A DNA stretch of 64,000 bases from Bradyrhizobium guangxiense. GTDB taxonomy: Bacteria > Pseudomonadota > Alphaproteobacteria > Rhizobiales > Xanthobacteraceae. Below, piece after piece: positions 19,644 through 29,128 of this stretch. A program made the translations under genes and the position numbers. The stretch covers positions 434,001 to 498,000 of the forward strand of contig NZ_CP022220.1 of assembly GCF_004114915.1 (NCBI RefSeq). The letters are read 5' to 3'. The notes under the pieces were generated by a model. It was not told where the DNA came from. It saw only the letters and a program-made list of their open reading frames with translations, and did no database searches. How positions within the stretch are numbered: position 1 is the stretch's first letter; every line of letters starts with the position of its first letter.

Positions 19644-20551
19644 ACGATACATGCGCCAGGTGGAGCTGCTGGTCCGGACATTGCCCTACATCGCGAGTCA
19701 GGACAGCTTCGCTCTGAAAGGCGGCACCGCGATCAATCTCGTTTATCGCGACATGCCACGACTGTAGGTCGATATTGACCTCGTCTACTTGCCGATCGGC
19801 GACCGCGACGCAACCCTCGCAGGGATCGACGCCGCTCTTGATCGCATTCGCGAGGATATTCAGCGTGATCTCCGCGGCGTCAGCGTTCAGCGCATCGCCG
19901 GCAGCGACAATAACGACACGCGGCTCCTCGTCCGGCAGGCTGGCGCCGAAATCAAAGTCGAGACGTCACCTGTCGCATGCGGCAAGGTTCACGCTCCCGA
20001 GCTTCGCGTCGTCAGCGATCCGGCCGCCGAAGCCTTCGGATTTGCGGAGATGCAAGTGGTGGCATTCGAGGATCTCTTCGGCGGCAAGCTCAATGCTGCT
20101 GTCGACCGACAGCATCCGCGCGACCTCTTCGAGGTGAAGTTTCTGTATGACAATGAAGAACTGACCGACGCGCTCTACCGCACGTTCCTCGTCTACGTCG
20201 CAAGTTCGGGGCGTCCTCCGCATGAACTCGTCCGTCCGTCATTGTCAGAACTTGATGACATCTTTGCCAAGGAGTTCGAGGGAGTGACGGTGCCGCCCGT
20301 CGGCCTCAACGAGCTCAAGGCAGCGCGGTCGCGGTTATTGTCCGATATGCTTGCACGGCTCGACGACGCGGCGATGCGCTTTCTGCTAACGCTCCATGAC
20401 GGCGAGCCGGACTTCGAGGCCTATCGGCTTACCGCAGGCCGCGCAATTACCGGCGGTTCGGCGGAAGCTGCTCAATATCGCAAAATTGAAAACGCAAAAT
20501 CCTGAAAAACATGCGCAGTTGCGTTCGGAGATCGAAAAGCTGCGGTCATAG
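19633..20551 (+). pseudogene. AbiEii-type nucleotidyltransferase toxin with amber codon
   Basis: Starting at ATG 19633 the protein shows the AbiEii order. FALKGGTAINLVYRDMPRL comes first, then a TAG at 19765-19767, then VDIDLVYLPIGDRD with the DxD pair, a KVETSP strand, AFEDLFGGKLNAAVDRQHPRDLFE and the long helical C-terminus. A serine normally stands where the TAG is (TCG to TAG), so one base change knocks out the catalytic motif region. A second lesion near 20430 shifts the tail, which in the other frame ends NPEKHAQLRSEIEKLRS at 20551. It is paired with a truncated AbiEi, so loss of the toxin would have been favoured. Confidence 0.8.
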
Positions 20552-20759
20552 CCCCTATAGCGGGTGTCTCTTCGTGCCTCGGCGAGATGCATTTCGACCA
20601 AGGCGTGACCAAGCCATATAAATGCGCGACCCACCCTGAGACGAACTAGTGGTCGCCGCCGACAAACTTGGGTACACCAAAGAAGGCGTCCCATTCGAAT
20701 GACCTTGGCCGCGTAACTGACCTGGTCCCGGTTGTCTGAACAGCAACTGCGCGTCGATA

Positions 20760-21605
20760 AGTGGAGCCTCTGCCGGGTTTAGGCTGCCGTGCGAAGCGGC
20801 AGCGAGGTGAAGTAGGCTTGATCCGGTGTGCCGCCGTCAAGGCTCGAATGTGGACGGCGGCAATTGTAGAAGTCCAAATAACGGCCGATCGAGGCGCGAG
20901 CTTCGCTGACGCTGTCGTAGGCCCGCAGATACACCTCCTCGTATTTGACGCTGCGCCACAGCCGCTCGACGAACACGTTGTCCCGCCAGGCGCCGCGGCC
21001 TCCATGCTGATGGCGATGTCATTGTCAGCGAGCACTCCGGTGAACGCCGCGCCGGTGAACTGCGAGCCCTGGTCGGTGTTGAAGATCTCCGGCTTGCCGT
21101 GACGGGCCATGGCATCTTCCAGTGGCGCGACGCAGAATGCGGCCTCCATGGTGATCGACAGCCGCCACGACAGCGCCCGGCGGGTCGCCCAGTCCAGCAC
21201 CACGGCCAGATAAACGACGCCTCGTGCCATCGGGATGTAGGTGATGTCCATCGCCCAAACCTGGTTCGGACGCGTGATCTCCATACCGCGCAGCAGCTAT
21301 GGATAGATCTTGTGCCCGGGCTCGGGTTGGGTGGTGCGCGGACGGCGGTACAGCGCCTTTATCCCCATCCGCCGCATCAGCGGTTTGAAATGCCGGCGGC
21401 CGATCTTGCACCCCTCTGCAGCCAGTAGGCGTCGCAACATACGCGAACCGGCGAATGGAAACTCCAGGTGCAGCCGGTCGAGCCGCTGCATCAGCGCGAG
21501 GTCTTTGGGCGACACCGGACGCGGCAGGTAATCGACGCTGCCGCGGCTGATGCTCAGGGCTTCCGCCTGCTTGCTGATCGGCAGATCGTGTTCACGGTCG
21601 ATCAT
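20760..21605 (-). pseudogene. IS3-family transposase OrfB, stop codon and frameshift
   Basis: The first part (SVDYLPRPVSPKDLALMQRL, FPFAGSRMLRRLLAAEG, GIKALYRRPRTTQPEPGHKI) ends at an in-frame stop near 21299. The same frame resumes NQVWAMDITYIPMARGVVYL (first Asp) and FNTDQGSQFTGAAF (second Asp). A frameshift near 21000 puts the final part (MFVERLWRSVKYEEVYLRAY with the Glu, then DFYNCRRPHSSLDG) in another frame. All DDE residues are present, but the protein cannot be made whole. Confidence 0.85.
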
Positions 21606-21913
21606 CGCTTTGCGCTCAGCAATCCCGCCTTGGTGAGCGCTCCTTCTAAAAACTCGTTCTCCAGCGTCAACTCGCCGATCTTGGTGTGCAGCGACTTCAC
21701 GTCGATGGTGGGTTCGGCGATCCGACTCCCGCCGTCCGGACCGAACACATCGGCAGCGCCGCCTTCGAGCTGCGCCTTCCACGATGTGATCTGATTGGGG
21801 TGAACGTCGAACTGCTCCGCCAGTTGTGCCAGCGTGCCGTCACCCTTGAGGGCGGCAAGCGCCACCTTCGCCGTGAAAGCCGCAGTGTCGTTCCGCCGTG
21901 CTCGTCTGCTCAT
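21602..21913 (-). CDS. IS3-family transposase OrfA
   Basis: The 103-aa product from ATG 21913 (MSRRARRNDTAAFTAKVALA) is the HTH subunit of an IS3-group transposase. A homeodomain-like helix-turn-helix (LAQLAEQFDVHPNQITSWKA) is followed by the zipper segment SLHTKIGELTLENEFLEGAL. Length and frame are normal. OrfB follows on the same strand, as usual for programmed frameshifting between the two. Eight codons upstream of this ATG there is an alternative start in the same frame. Confidence 0.85.
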   Translation of the reverse strand: MSRRARRNDTAAFTAKVALAALKGDGTLAQLAEQFDVHPNQITSWKAQLEGGAADVFGPDGGSRIAEPTIDVKSLHTKIGELTLENEFLEGALTKAGLLSAKR

Positions 21914-22050
21914 CGTCGCTCCTGATTCGCGGGTCAATCTTGCCCGCCGTCAGGCAGAAACTCCACTTATCGCGCTGTTCAGATTTGCGGGACCAGCTCA
22001 AACCTCGCAAACTCATGCTGATATCGGATTGATCACTCAAATCGTCAGTG

Positions 22051-22407
22051 TCATCGAGGGTCGCCGACCTCTGCCCAGAGGAGGCGCTCCTGCTCGGCCT
22101 TCAGCTCTTCGAGAGATACCGGGATCGGATGGAGGTCGAGATTGTACATCGGCAATGGCCAATGCCGATACAGTACATTGACATGATCCTGGGTTACGGA
22201 TTCGTCCGGCAAACTTTCGGAAATCAGCCGGTCCAGAAGTTGCTCGGTTAGACGTTCCGCGTCTTGCAGCGTCTCCTTCTCCCGACACTCAAGCTGCTCC
22301 CAAACCTCTGATGTGGCTCCTAGCCCCTCTACTGTGAACATTCCGCAGGCGGAGCAGCCCGGATCACGAGCAATCAGTTTGTCAAAGCCTTCTATCATTT
22401 CGGTCAT
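22051..22407 (-). CDS. Hypothetical protein (118 aa)
   Basis: The frame from ATG 22407 (MTEMIEGFDKLIARDPGCSA, then LGATSEVWEQLECREKETLQ, LDRLISESLPDESVTQDHVN, HPIPVSLEELKAEQERLLWA) has even, protein-like composition and is rich in acidic helices. I recognise no family. It diverges from the receiver-domain remnant, with which it overlaps by about 30 bases, and its 3' end lies 50 bp from the IS3 element. An upstream extension in the same frame to 22557 is the antisense shadow of the receiver gene and is left out. Confidence 0.45.
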   Translation of the reverse strand: MTEMIEGFDKLIARDPGCSACGMFTVEGLGATSEVWEQLECREKETLQDAERLTEQLLDRLISESLPDESVTQDHVNVLYRHWPLPMYNLDLHPIPVSLEELKAEQERLLWAEVGDPR

Positions 22408-22755
22408 CGACAATGATCCATCCGTTCGCAGTGCAACGAGCAATCTTCTGGCATCGTACGGATACGCGGTCCTTGCCTTTGCCTCCGCCGAGGAGTTCCT
22501 GCGCGCTGCGGCATTGGCCGAGACGACCTGCGTGATTACCGACGTCCAAATGTCCATGATGAGCGGAATTGACCTGCTGATGCATATGCGAAGCCCCGGT
22601 CATCGTATGCCGTTCATCTTCATCACGGCGATGGGGTGCGCGCACGAGCGATCAAGGCTGGCGGGATCTGCTTTCTTGCCAAACCGTTTTCCACGGCTGC
22701 GTTGATCAAGTGTTTGACCATTGTACTGCCGGGGTCAGGCGACACACACGCGTGA
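22378..22755 (+). pseudogene. Response regulator receiver domain, frameshifted
   Basis: The plus strand encodes a CheY-like receiver of the FixJ/NwsB type: ISVIDNDPSVRSATSNLL (acidic pocket), TTCVITDVQMSMMSGIDLL (phospho-Asp) and MPFIFITAM (conserved Thr). After that a frameshift near 22630 puts the last part (RARAIKAGGICFLAKPFSTA, with the conserved Lys) into another frame, ending TGA at 22753-22755. There is no output domain, so it was either a stand-alone receiver or lost its LuxR-type effector. The start (TTG 22378) is uncertain. Confidence 0.65.
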
Positions 22756-22878
22756 GGACCTTGGCCCCCTCCCCACGGCCTTCAGTCCCAAAGCGGGGAT
22801 GCATTGCGAGATTCCCGTAGGTTGCGCTGCCGCGGTTATTTTGAAGGTAACCGGCATGAGCTCCCACGTCCGCAGTGA

Positions 22879-23454
22879 TCAGTGAGCGCGGGCGTAGCGG
22901 ATCGGCATCCAGTATTGCCGCAAGGCTTCGACCGCCGTGGGAATATCGGCGTGGGCGTTACGCAGAAGTTTCTTGGTCTCGCGGCCGCTTCGTGGCGGTC
23001 CAAGCAGCGGTCGGCCCTGATCGTCGCGACAGTGCAGCAGGATAGGTAGAAGTAGGCCGTGATTGACGTTGCCGATGTCCAGCAACGGTGCCCACGCCAA
23101 TAGCTTGAGCCGCATCGCGGCGTAGAAGCCTTGGCACCATGGTCGCGGATCGACGTCTCCACTGGGTTTACGCCGGTGCATCGGCGCGAACCTGTCGGGT
23201 GCGGTCGAGAGGGTGTTGCTGATGTCGTTGTGACGCAGGACGACAGCCGATATGGCTGCAAACTCCGGGGTGCCGCCGTGGTTGAAGGCATCGGCATCGA
23301 TGGCGAGCAGCGGGCAGATCCAGTCGAGTGGGCTCATCGACACCGGTCCGGCCACGATTGCGGCGACGTAGCCGTCGAGCATGGGGAGATTGGTGGCGTC
23401 AGGATGCTGATCGACCCTAGCCTGCAGCCATCGCTCGAGCTCCTCGAGTGGCAT
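22879..23454 (-). CDS. UPF0149 (YecA/YgfB-like) family protein, IS66 passenger
   Basis: The 191-aa product matches the UPF0149 pattern: MPLEELERWLQARVDQHPDA, then LPMLDGYVAAIVAGPVSMSP, LDWICPLLAI, then a helical part with PWCQGFYAAM and ending EALRQYWMPIRYARA. The C-terminal SEC-C zinc motif of longer YecA proteins is absent. The gene is intact and lies inside the IS66 element, between tnpC and the inverted repeat and on the same strand, so it travels as a passenger. Its function is unknown in this context. Confidence 0.75.
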   Translation of the reverse strand: MPLEELERWLQARVDQHPDATNLPMLDGYVAAIVAGPVSMSPLDWICPLLAIDADAFNHGGTPEFAAISAVVLRHNDISNTLSTAPDRFAPMHRRKPSGDVDPRPWCQGFYAAMRLKLLAWAPLLDIGNVNHGLLLPILLHCRDDQGRPLLGPPRSGRETKKLLRNAHADIPTAVEALRQYWMPIRYARAH

Positions 23455-23496
23455 CGCGGCTGCGTCATTGACGACGCTGCTTTATGACGACCGGGC

Positions 23497-25010
23497 TCAT
23501 GCCGCGGCCTGTGCGGTGCGCTGGCGCGCCGCCTTCCAGTGCCAGGCGAGCAGTTCGCGCAGTTGATGGCTCTTGGTTCCACCGGAGACAATGCGCTCCA
23601 GCACGTCGGTCAGATAGGCTTGCGGATCGAGCTCATGGAGCTTTGCGGTGTTCATGAGCGACGCGAGGATGGCCCAGCTCTCGGCACCGCCTTCGCTCCC
23701 GCTGAACAAGGAGTTGCGTCTTCCCATGGCAATCGGGCGCATGGAACGCTCGACCGTGTTGGAATCGACCTCGACGCGGCCATCGCTGAGAAGCAGCGTC
23801 AGTCCGTCCCAGTGATTGAGCGCATAGTTGATCGCCTCTGTCAGCTTCGATTGGGAAAACAGCTCATCTCAATCAGTAGCGCATTGAGCGCCACCATCAA
23901 CGGGGCGCTCCTGGTGCGGCGGGCGGCCAGCCGCTGCTCCGCACTGCTGCCGCGGATCTCTGCCTCGATCGCATAGACCGCCTGCAGCCGTTCAATCACG
24001 TCGCGCGCGAATGGCGACTGCGTGGACTTGTACACCTGACGAATTTGCGTCGAGCATGGACGAGACAAAAGGCGAGCTGGATCGCGCCGCCATGACGGCG
24101 GGCCACGGCCTTGTAGGCGGCATAACCGTCCACCTGCAGAACGCCGCAAAAGCCCGTCAACTGTCCGGCGATCTCCTCGGTGCCGCGGCCGTCGGCGAAT
24201 ACGTAGGTAACCGCCGGCGGCGAGGGGCCACCCCATGGCCGGTGATCCATAGCATGCGCCCAGAACTGGCAGATGCGGGGACGATGTCGTCCTGGATCAA
24301 GCACCGGCATCGGCGTCTCGTCGCAGAACACGCGCGGCGCAGCCTGAATGATCCGCAGCTACAGCTCATAAAGGCTCCTGAGCCACAGGCGGTACGTTTG
24401 ACCCAACCGCGAGTGTCGCGCGGTCAAGATGGATGCCGTGGCCGGCCAGGATCTGAACTTACCGGTACAGCGGCAAATACCAGGCGAACTTCGAGACCAC
24501 CATATGGCTCACGAGGGCCGTCGAGGCCATACCGCCCTCAATCAGGCGCGGCAGCACTTTGGCTGGACCGCGCCATCGGTGCAGCCGCGGCAGCCGTATT
24601 TGGGACGGATCGTGCGCAGCACGCGCAGGAGCGCCGGGATCACGTTCAACACCTCGCTGACGTCCTCGCCGATCTTGTGAGGCTGGCCCTGGCAGCACGG
24701 GCAGGCCGTCACCTCCGGCTCCAGGACCTGCTCACAGCGCGGCAGATGCTTGGGCAACGCGCCGATGTTGCGGCGCGCCTTCTTACGTAGCTTATCGGAC
24801 GGCTTCACCGCAGGTGCATCGTCGTTGGCAGCTGCAGGCGGCGTGACACTGGTCTCAAGATCGTCAAGCTCAAGCGCAAGCTGTTCGGCCACGAGCGTGG
24901 CAAGGCGTTCCGAGCGCTTCCCGAAGATCATCTCCTTGAGCGTCTGCACCGCAACACGCAGCTTCTCGTTCTGGCGTCGAGCGCGAGCACCATCTCCGTT
25001 AGAGCGGCTG
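23497..25010 (-). pseudogene. tnpC: IS66 transposase TnpC, multiply frameshifted
   Basis: This is the large IS66 transposase spread over several frames. It has VQTLKEMIFGKRSERLATLV (zipper), CPCCQGQPHKIGEDV and RPKYGCRGC (zinc finger), LIEGGMASTALVSHMVVSKF, VFCDETPMPVLDPGR-like sequence, GFCGVLQVDGYAAYKAVARR (DDE Asp), CLVHARRKF, ERSMRPIAMGRRNSLFSGS-type sequence with the last Glu near 23745, and a C-terminus QLRELLAWHWKAARQRT. Frame changes lie near 24940, 24560, 24430, 24060 and 23850. The order and length are normal for the family, so this is a full-length but dead copy. Confidence 0.85.
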
Positions 25011-25095
25011 GATCAGTCGGGAAACGTCCCGGGGCGTATCGCCATAAATGGACCATACCTCCGCGCGCCGCAGGCTCCAGCGAAATCCTCTCCTC

Positions 25096-25449
25096 TCAGC
25101 CGACAATTGCCGGCTGCTTCACGAGCTTGGCCGAGACGCGCGTCCACTCGAGTCCGTCGAGCAGCATTGCGAGCTGTGTCGCACTGAGATGCACCACGCC
25201 TTCGCGGATCAGCGACCAGGTGAAGTGCCCCTGGTGCAACCACTTCGTCACCAGCACCATGCCGCTGCCGTCCCACGCCAGAAGCTTCACTCTGTCCGTG
25301 CGTTTGCTGCGGAACACGAAGACGTCACCACAATACGGATTCGCACGCAGCGCTTCGCTCACCAGTGCCGACAGTGTATGCACCGACTTGCGGAAATCGA
25401 CCGGCTGTGTCGCCAGCACCACCTTGAGGTCAGAGCGTAGCGCAATCAC
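25096..25449 (-). CDS. tnpB: IS66 accessory protein TnpB
   Basis: The 117-aa product is an IS66 Orf2/TnpB (TnpB_IS66, Orf2-like): VVLATQPVDFRKSVHTLSAL, NPYCGDVFVFRSKRTDRVKL, LLAWDGSGMVLVTKWLHQGH and LSATQLAMLLDGLEW are all diagnostic. Its ATG overlaps the tnpA stop by four bases, as is usual in these elements. The frame and length are intact. The protein is required for transposition of related elements but has no proven enzymatic role. Confidence 0.9.
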   Translation of the reverse strand: MIALRSDLKVVLATQPVDFRKSVHTLSALVSEALRANPYCGDVFVFRSKRTDRVKLLAWDGSGMVLVTKWLHQGHFTWSLIREGVVHLSATQLAMLLDGLEWTRVSAKLVKQPAIVG

Positions 25450-25907
25450 CGGATACCCCGAAGCGCCGCCAGCACGGTCGACAGCGTCGCCAGCTCAACG
25501 CCCGGCTCGACCCGGATGCGCGCCCCGTTCACCTCGATCTCGACAACTCCGCAAACCTTGGCCGGCGGCGCGGCGATCTCCAAAGGCCTCGTCTGTAGCC
25601 CGGAAATACGTTCATGCTCGCCCGCTGTCCCGCTATCGATCCCGGGACCAATTTCGATTGGCTCGAAGTTCGGTGCCTTGCCCCCCACCGCCGCCGCAAC
25701 TTGGCGGCGCCACACCGTAAGCAGCCCGCGCGAAACGCCATTGCGCCGCGCAACCTCGGAGATGTTCGCACCCTCCTCAAAGCTCTCTGCCACGATCCGG
25801 GCCTTCTCCTCGCTAGTCCACCGACGCCGTCGGCGCTCCCCGGTGATCACCTCGACGCGACGATAGGCGTCATCTTCCTGCCTGGCATCAAGCATGGCAT
25901 TTGCCAT
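25446..25907 (-). CDS. tnpA: IS66 transposase-associated protein TnpA
   Basis: The 153-aa product has the HTH_Tnp_1 region of IS66 TnpA: RRRRRWTSEEKARIVAESFE, GANISEVARRNGVSRGLLTV and WRRQVAAAV. A linker and the C-terminal IEVNGARIRVEPGVELATLS with LAALRGIR follow. The gene is intact. It lies at the 5' end of the element, 74 bp inside the inverted repeat, and is coupled to tnpB by a four-base overlap. Confidence 0.9.
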   Translation of the reverse strand: MANAMLDARQEDDAYRRVEVITGERRRRRWTSEEKARIVAESFEEGANISEVARRNGVSRGLLTVWRRQVAAAVGGKAPNFEPIEIGPGIDSGTAGEHERISGLQTRPLEIAAPPAKVCGVVEIEVNGARIRVEPGVELATLSTVLAALRGIR

Positions 25908-26270
25908 CGTTCCACCTCCACCGATCAGCTCATGCCAGGCTTTATCGAGCGCAAACCGAGCGGCGGCTCGGTGGGGGCCACATGCCGGTTACTGTTCAGT
26001 TACACACCGCGCCGTCGCCGCAGATGAAGAGAGCAAAACGGTCCCATTCTAGGCCGCGCTCTTCTTGATCGATATCGACTGATGTCGCCGGTGCTGCAAA
26101 GGGGACGTTGAGTTTCCGACTTATGTCGCGATGCTTCGACCGCTAAGGCGACGCAAATCGATCGTCCGCCCTTTCTCAAGCATTTGTCGCCTGATTTTCT
26201 CAAGCCCCCAACTGGCATGCGGCTTGCTGGTTAGAGATTGCGATCTGGTCGTAATACGGAGCGCCTAAAA

Positions 26271-26510
26271 CATGAACCACGATACGTCAGTGAAGCTATC
26301 CGAGCGCGAAAAACAATGCCTCCAGTTGGGGGCAGAAGGGAGATCGTCATGGGGAAGGAACTGAAGATCACCGAGAATACGGTCAATTATCATGTTAAGA
26401 ACGCCCGGCAAGAGCTTGATACGAGGACCCGCGTCCTGGGTATCATCAAGGCGATACGCCTCAAGCTGATCTCAGATCCGTCGCAGGAGCGCGACGAGGA
26501 TAAGGACTAG
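26271..26510 (+). pseudogene. LuxR-type HTH protein, frameshifted
   Basis: From ATG 26271 the frame reads VKLSEREKQCLQLGAEGRSS, the start of a LuxR/GerE helix-turn-helix. After a frame change near 26345 it continues GKELKITENTVNYHVKNARQ and RVLGIIKAIRLKLI, the recognition helix and final helix. The restored product would be about 80 aa, only the DNA-binding domain. It could be the C-terminus of a longer quorum-sensing-type regulator or a stand-alone small HTH protein. Target genes cannot be inferred. Confidence 0.6.
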
Positions 26511-26559
26511 CGCGACGTCGAGCTTTCGCGACGGCCTCAAGTCCCGGGAATGCTGCGTG

Positions 26560-26890
26560 GATGGCATCATGCGAGCCTTGGCAACTAGTTCGCGTCGGCT
26601 CTCACCGGGGCCTTCATACGCGACACCCGGGACGCCCGCGCTGACGAAGTTCTCGTGCTAGCAGGCGCGCATTATTGAAATTGCCGAAGGAGCCATCACC
26701 GTGAACGCGCACAGGCCGTGCGGTCGAGTCGACGATCCGCTCGACCATGTCGATGAGTTGGCTCCATGATCCTTATTGGCGTCTCGCGAGCCGAAAGAGC
26801 AGGCAGAATTGGTAGGCCCGCCGCCCACGGGCTTCGAACCCTGCGTTCTTGGGATCACGCTGGAGAGCGCATCGTGAGCTTCCATGGAAA
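26560..26890 (-). pseudogene. PEP phosphomutase N-terminal remnant
   Basis: The minus strand from about 26885 reads MEAHDALSSVIPRTQG, then in another frame WSQLIDMVERIVDST-like and GDGSFGNFNNARLLAREL-like sequence. These match residues 35-115 of the intact aepX product at 31572-32486. Two or more frame changes and loss of everything after the FNNAR block show a dead partial copy. It points to a past duplication of this gene within the replicon. Confidence 0.65.
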
Positions 26891-27009
26891 AGGAGAGTTC
26901 GCTGGTGGAGCATATCTGAGCGCGCGGCAGTTCTGTAGGCGACGGCTCAGCCCGTCGATCACGGCGTTTTGGGCGGATCGTGTTCCGTGGCGTGGTGTAG
27001 CTGGCGGCA

Positions 27010-28190
27010 GGTCACCGCCGATGTTCCGGCGGGTCGGAAGGCATCAGCCTGCCACAGCGGGCAGAACGACGATGATCGCTCAATGACGCGATGGTTTCCA
27101 GTGTCATGTAGCGGGCGCGCTGGAGGACCCATTGGTCGTTTTGCTCGAGCAAAAACGCACCAACGAGGCGACCGATGGCGTCTTCATTGGGAAGATGCCG
27201 ACGACTTCGGTCCACCGCTTATTCCGCCGTTGAGGCCCTTGATCGGATCGGTCGAGTGGAGCTTGGCGTGGTGCGGAGCCGGGAAGCTCATATAGGCTCG
27301 CACGCCGAGCTCGGCTTCGTCCATGAGGGGCGCGAGCTTGGACAGTTTGAGGCCGGAGCTGATCGGCGACCTTGCGCCACTGCGCCCTGGCCGCTTCAAC
27401 ATTGTGTTGGGCGAACGCGGTGGCGATGAAGGCGGACACGACGCGCCGGCCGGCTCTTGCCGCATGCGCGAAGACGTTGCGCATGAAGGGGACGCGCGGC
27501 AGCGCTGCCGGGTCGCGTTGAGCGCCTTGCTGACGGCGGCCTTGATGCCCTCATGGGCATCGGACACAACCAGCTTTACGCCACGTAGGCCGCGGTGGGC
27601 GAGCTTGCGCAGAAAAGTCGTTCAGAACGCCTCGGCTTCGGACGGGCCCATGTCCATGCCGAGGATCTCGCGCCGGCCGTCGCCGTTGACACCGGCCGCG
27701 AGGAACACCGCGAGCGAGACGATGCGGCTATTCTGGTGCACCTTCAGGTGGGTGGCGTCGGTCCGCAAATACGGCCAGTCGCCTTCGATCGGGCAGGCGA
27801 GGAAAGCCTTCACACCTTGTCTTCGATGTCACCGCAGAGCCGGCTGACCCGGCTTTTGGAGATCCCGGTCATGCCCATGGCCTGCACGAGATGATCCACC
27901 GAGCGGTTCGAGACGCCCTGCACGTAGGCCTCCTCGTCACTGCGCTCAGCGCTTTCTTAGCCATGCGGCGCGGCTCCAGGAACCCGGGAAGTAGCTTCCT
28001 TGCGCAGTTTGGGAATGCGTAGTTCAACCGCTGGCACTCTGCTCGCCGTAGGCCGCTCCGGTCTGTACGGCGACCTCCAGCTTCATCAGCCGTTGGCGGC
28101 AAAGCCAATCATCTCGCGCAGGTCTGGGGCCTTCTCCACGGGCGCGCGAAGCTTCATCATCTCGTCGTTTCGGAAGTTGCGGGTGGTCGT
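27010..28190 (-). pseudogene. IS256-family transposase, frameshifted
   Basis: Pieces in all three minus frames add up to an IS256 (mutator-type) transposase. KAPDLREMIGFAANG is near the N-terminus, then LPGFLEPRRMAKKALSAVTR. VKAFLACPIEGDWPYL and VHQNSRIVSLAVFLAAGVNG follow with GRREILGMDMGPSEAEAF (DDE core), KLVVSDAHEGIKAAVSKALN, and finally WTEVVGIFPMKTPS-type and VLQRARYMTLETIASLSD sequence. There are at least five frame changes. Terminal inverted repeats were not identified. A second fragment of the same family lies at 48340-48740. Confidence 0.8.
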
Positions 28191-28280
28191 GCGCAAGTGA
28201 ATCCCATGTTCGGCTAGAGAGCCGTAGAAGGTTAGCAGCGCGGCACGATTATTGATAGACAATCTGATCACCTGGCCCTA

Positions 28281-29128
28281 CTTGGCGCGGTAATTTTCCA
28301 CTAAGACGTCGATCGCCGCTTCGCCGGACGCCGGTTCGGCGCCAGACAAACCTCACGCAGGAATCAGCTCGCCATCTCGAGCCGCCCCGCGGTTGCGACA
28401 TTCGGCCGCGCTACTTCGATCGGGCCGCTGCCGGCCTGATCGTTCGCGACGGACCATAACCATGCCACAGGACACGGCGCTTTCGTCGGCTTCAACTCCT
28501 TTTACCGTGGCAAGATAATTTCGTGATAGCTTGCCCAGAAGTTGCCGCGGCGCGCAGGACATTGGTCACTGGGTCGTCGATCTCGTCGGGCTGACGAAAT
28601 GGGATATGTTTGCAATCTCCTTCGCGGCATATCGCTCTCCTTGAGAGCTTCTGGCATGCTTCGGCACTGGCCTCGTTACCCCGCTTTTCTCATGCCGTGC
28701 GTAGCTCCCTTCTGCATGCCTTTAAACCTAAGACGTGCAACACAACGAAGTCGCGCGCTGGTCGGAGCTATCGAAGCAAGCCATGCTGGCGGACACACTG
28801 TTCGTCTTTGTCGGACCATCCGTCTAGCTCACCAGCTATACTTGTAAGTCGGCTCACAACCGCCACACCAGTGTTTGTAGGCGGCGCAAGGCGCGATCTG
28901 TGTCTAGTTTGTGACATTGGCGCCAAACGCGTCTGGTTCAGAACACTGCCCGAATTGGGCGCCGGGGGGTTTTCAAAAGTGCGATCATAGGCCTAACGCG
29001 CTCCGACCGCTGGCACACTCATTGCAAACACGCAGTACTAAGAGTGCTGAGTGCACGCACGCGATCGATGCTCTCCACCCGTTTCTTAGAGACAAGCGGT
29101 CAAAATAAGTCGCGTAGGGTTTGATAAT
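28281..29128. other. No supportable gene
   Basis: About 850 bp between the IS256 relic and the thioredoxin-like gene. Short frames exist on both strands, but none shows known motifs, and coding potential is low after about 28700. The 3' part is relatively A/T-rich and probably contains the promoter of the thioredoxin-like operon, but I could not define it. Confidence 0.4.

Larger units (their letters stand above)
20718..22000 (-). mobile_element. IS3-family element with inverted repeats and 3-bp target duplication
   Basis: The ends are imperfect inverted repeats beginning TGACCTGGTCCCG (20718) and TGAGCTGGTCCCG (inward from 22000), both continuing TCTGAACAGC and GATAAGTGGAG. The element is flanked on both sides by AAC, a 3-bp target duplication as expected for IS3. 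OrfA is intact, but orfB has an in-frame stop and a frameshift, so the copy is complete but inactive. Confidence 0.85.
22848..25992 (-). mobile_element. IS66-family element with UPF0149 passenger gene
   Basis: Terminal inverted repeats GTAACCGGCATG lie at 22848-22859 and, inverted, at 25981-25992. Inside, all on the minus strand, are tnpA, tnpB, a frameshifted tnpC and, between tnpC and the end, an intact UPF0149 gene. The flanking 8 bases on the two sides differ, so no target duplication is visible and the element may have recombined with another copy. The tnpC lesions make it non-autonomous. Confidence 0.85.

Noticed and set aside
19226..19652. Minus-strand extension of the nuclease frame
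   Set aside because: It is antisense to the AbiEi C-terminal domain and has no phosphatase motif.
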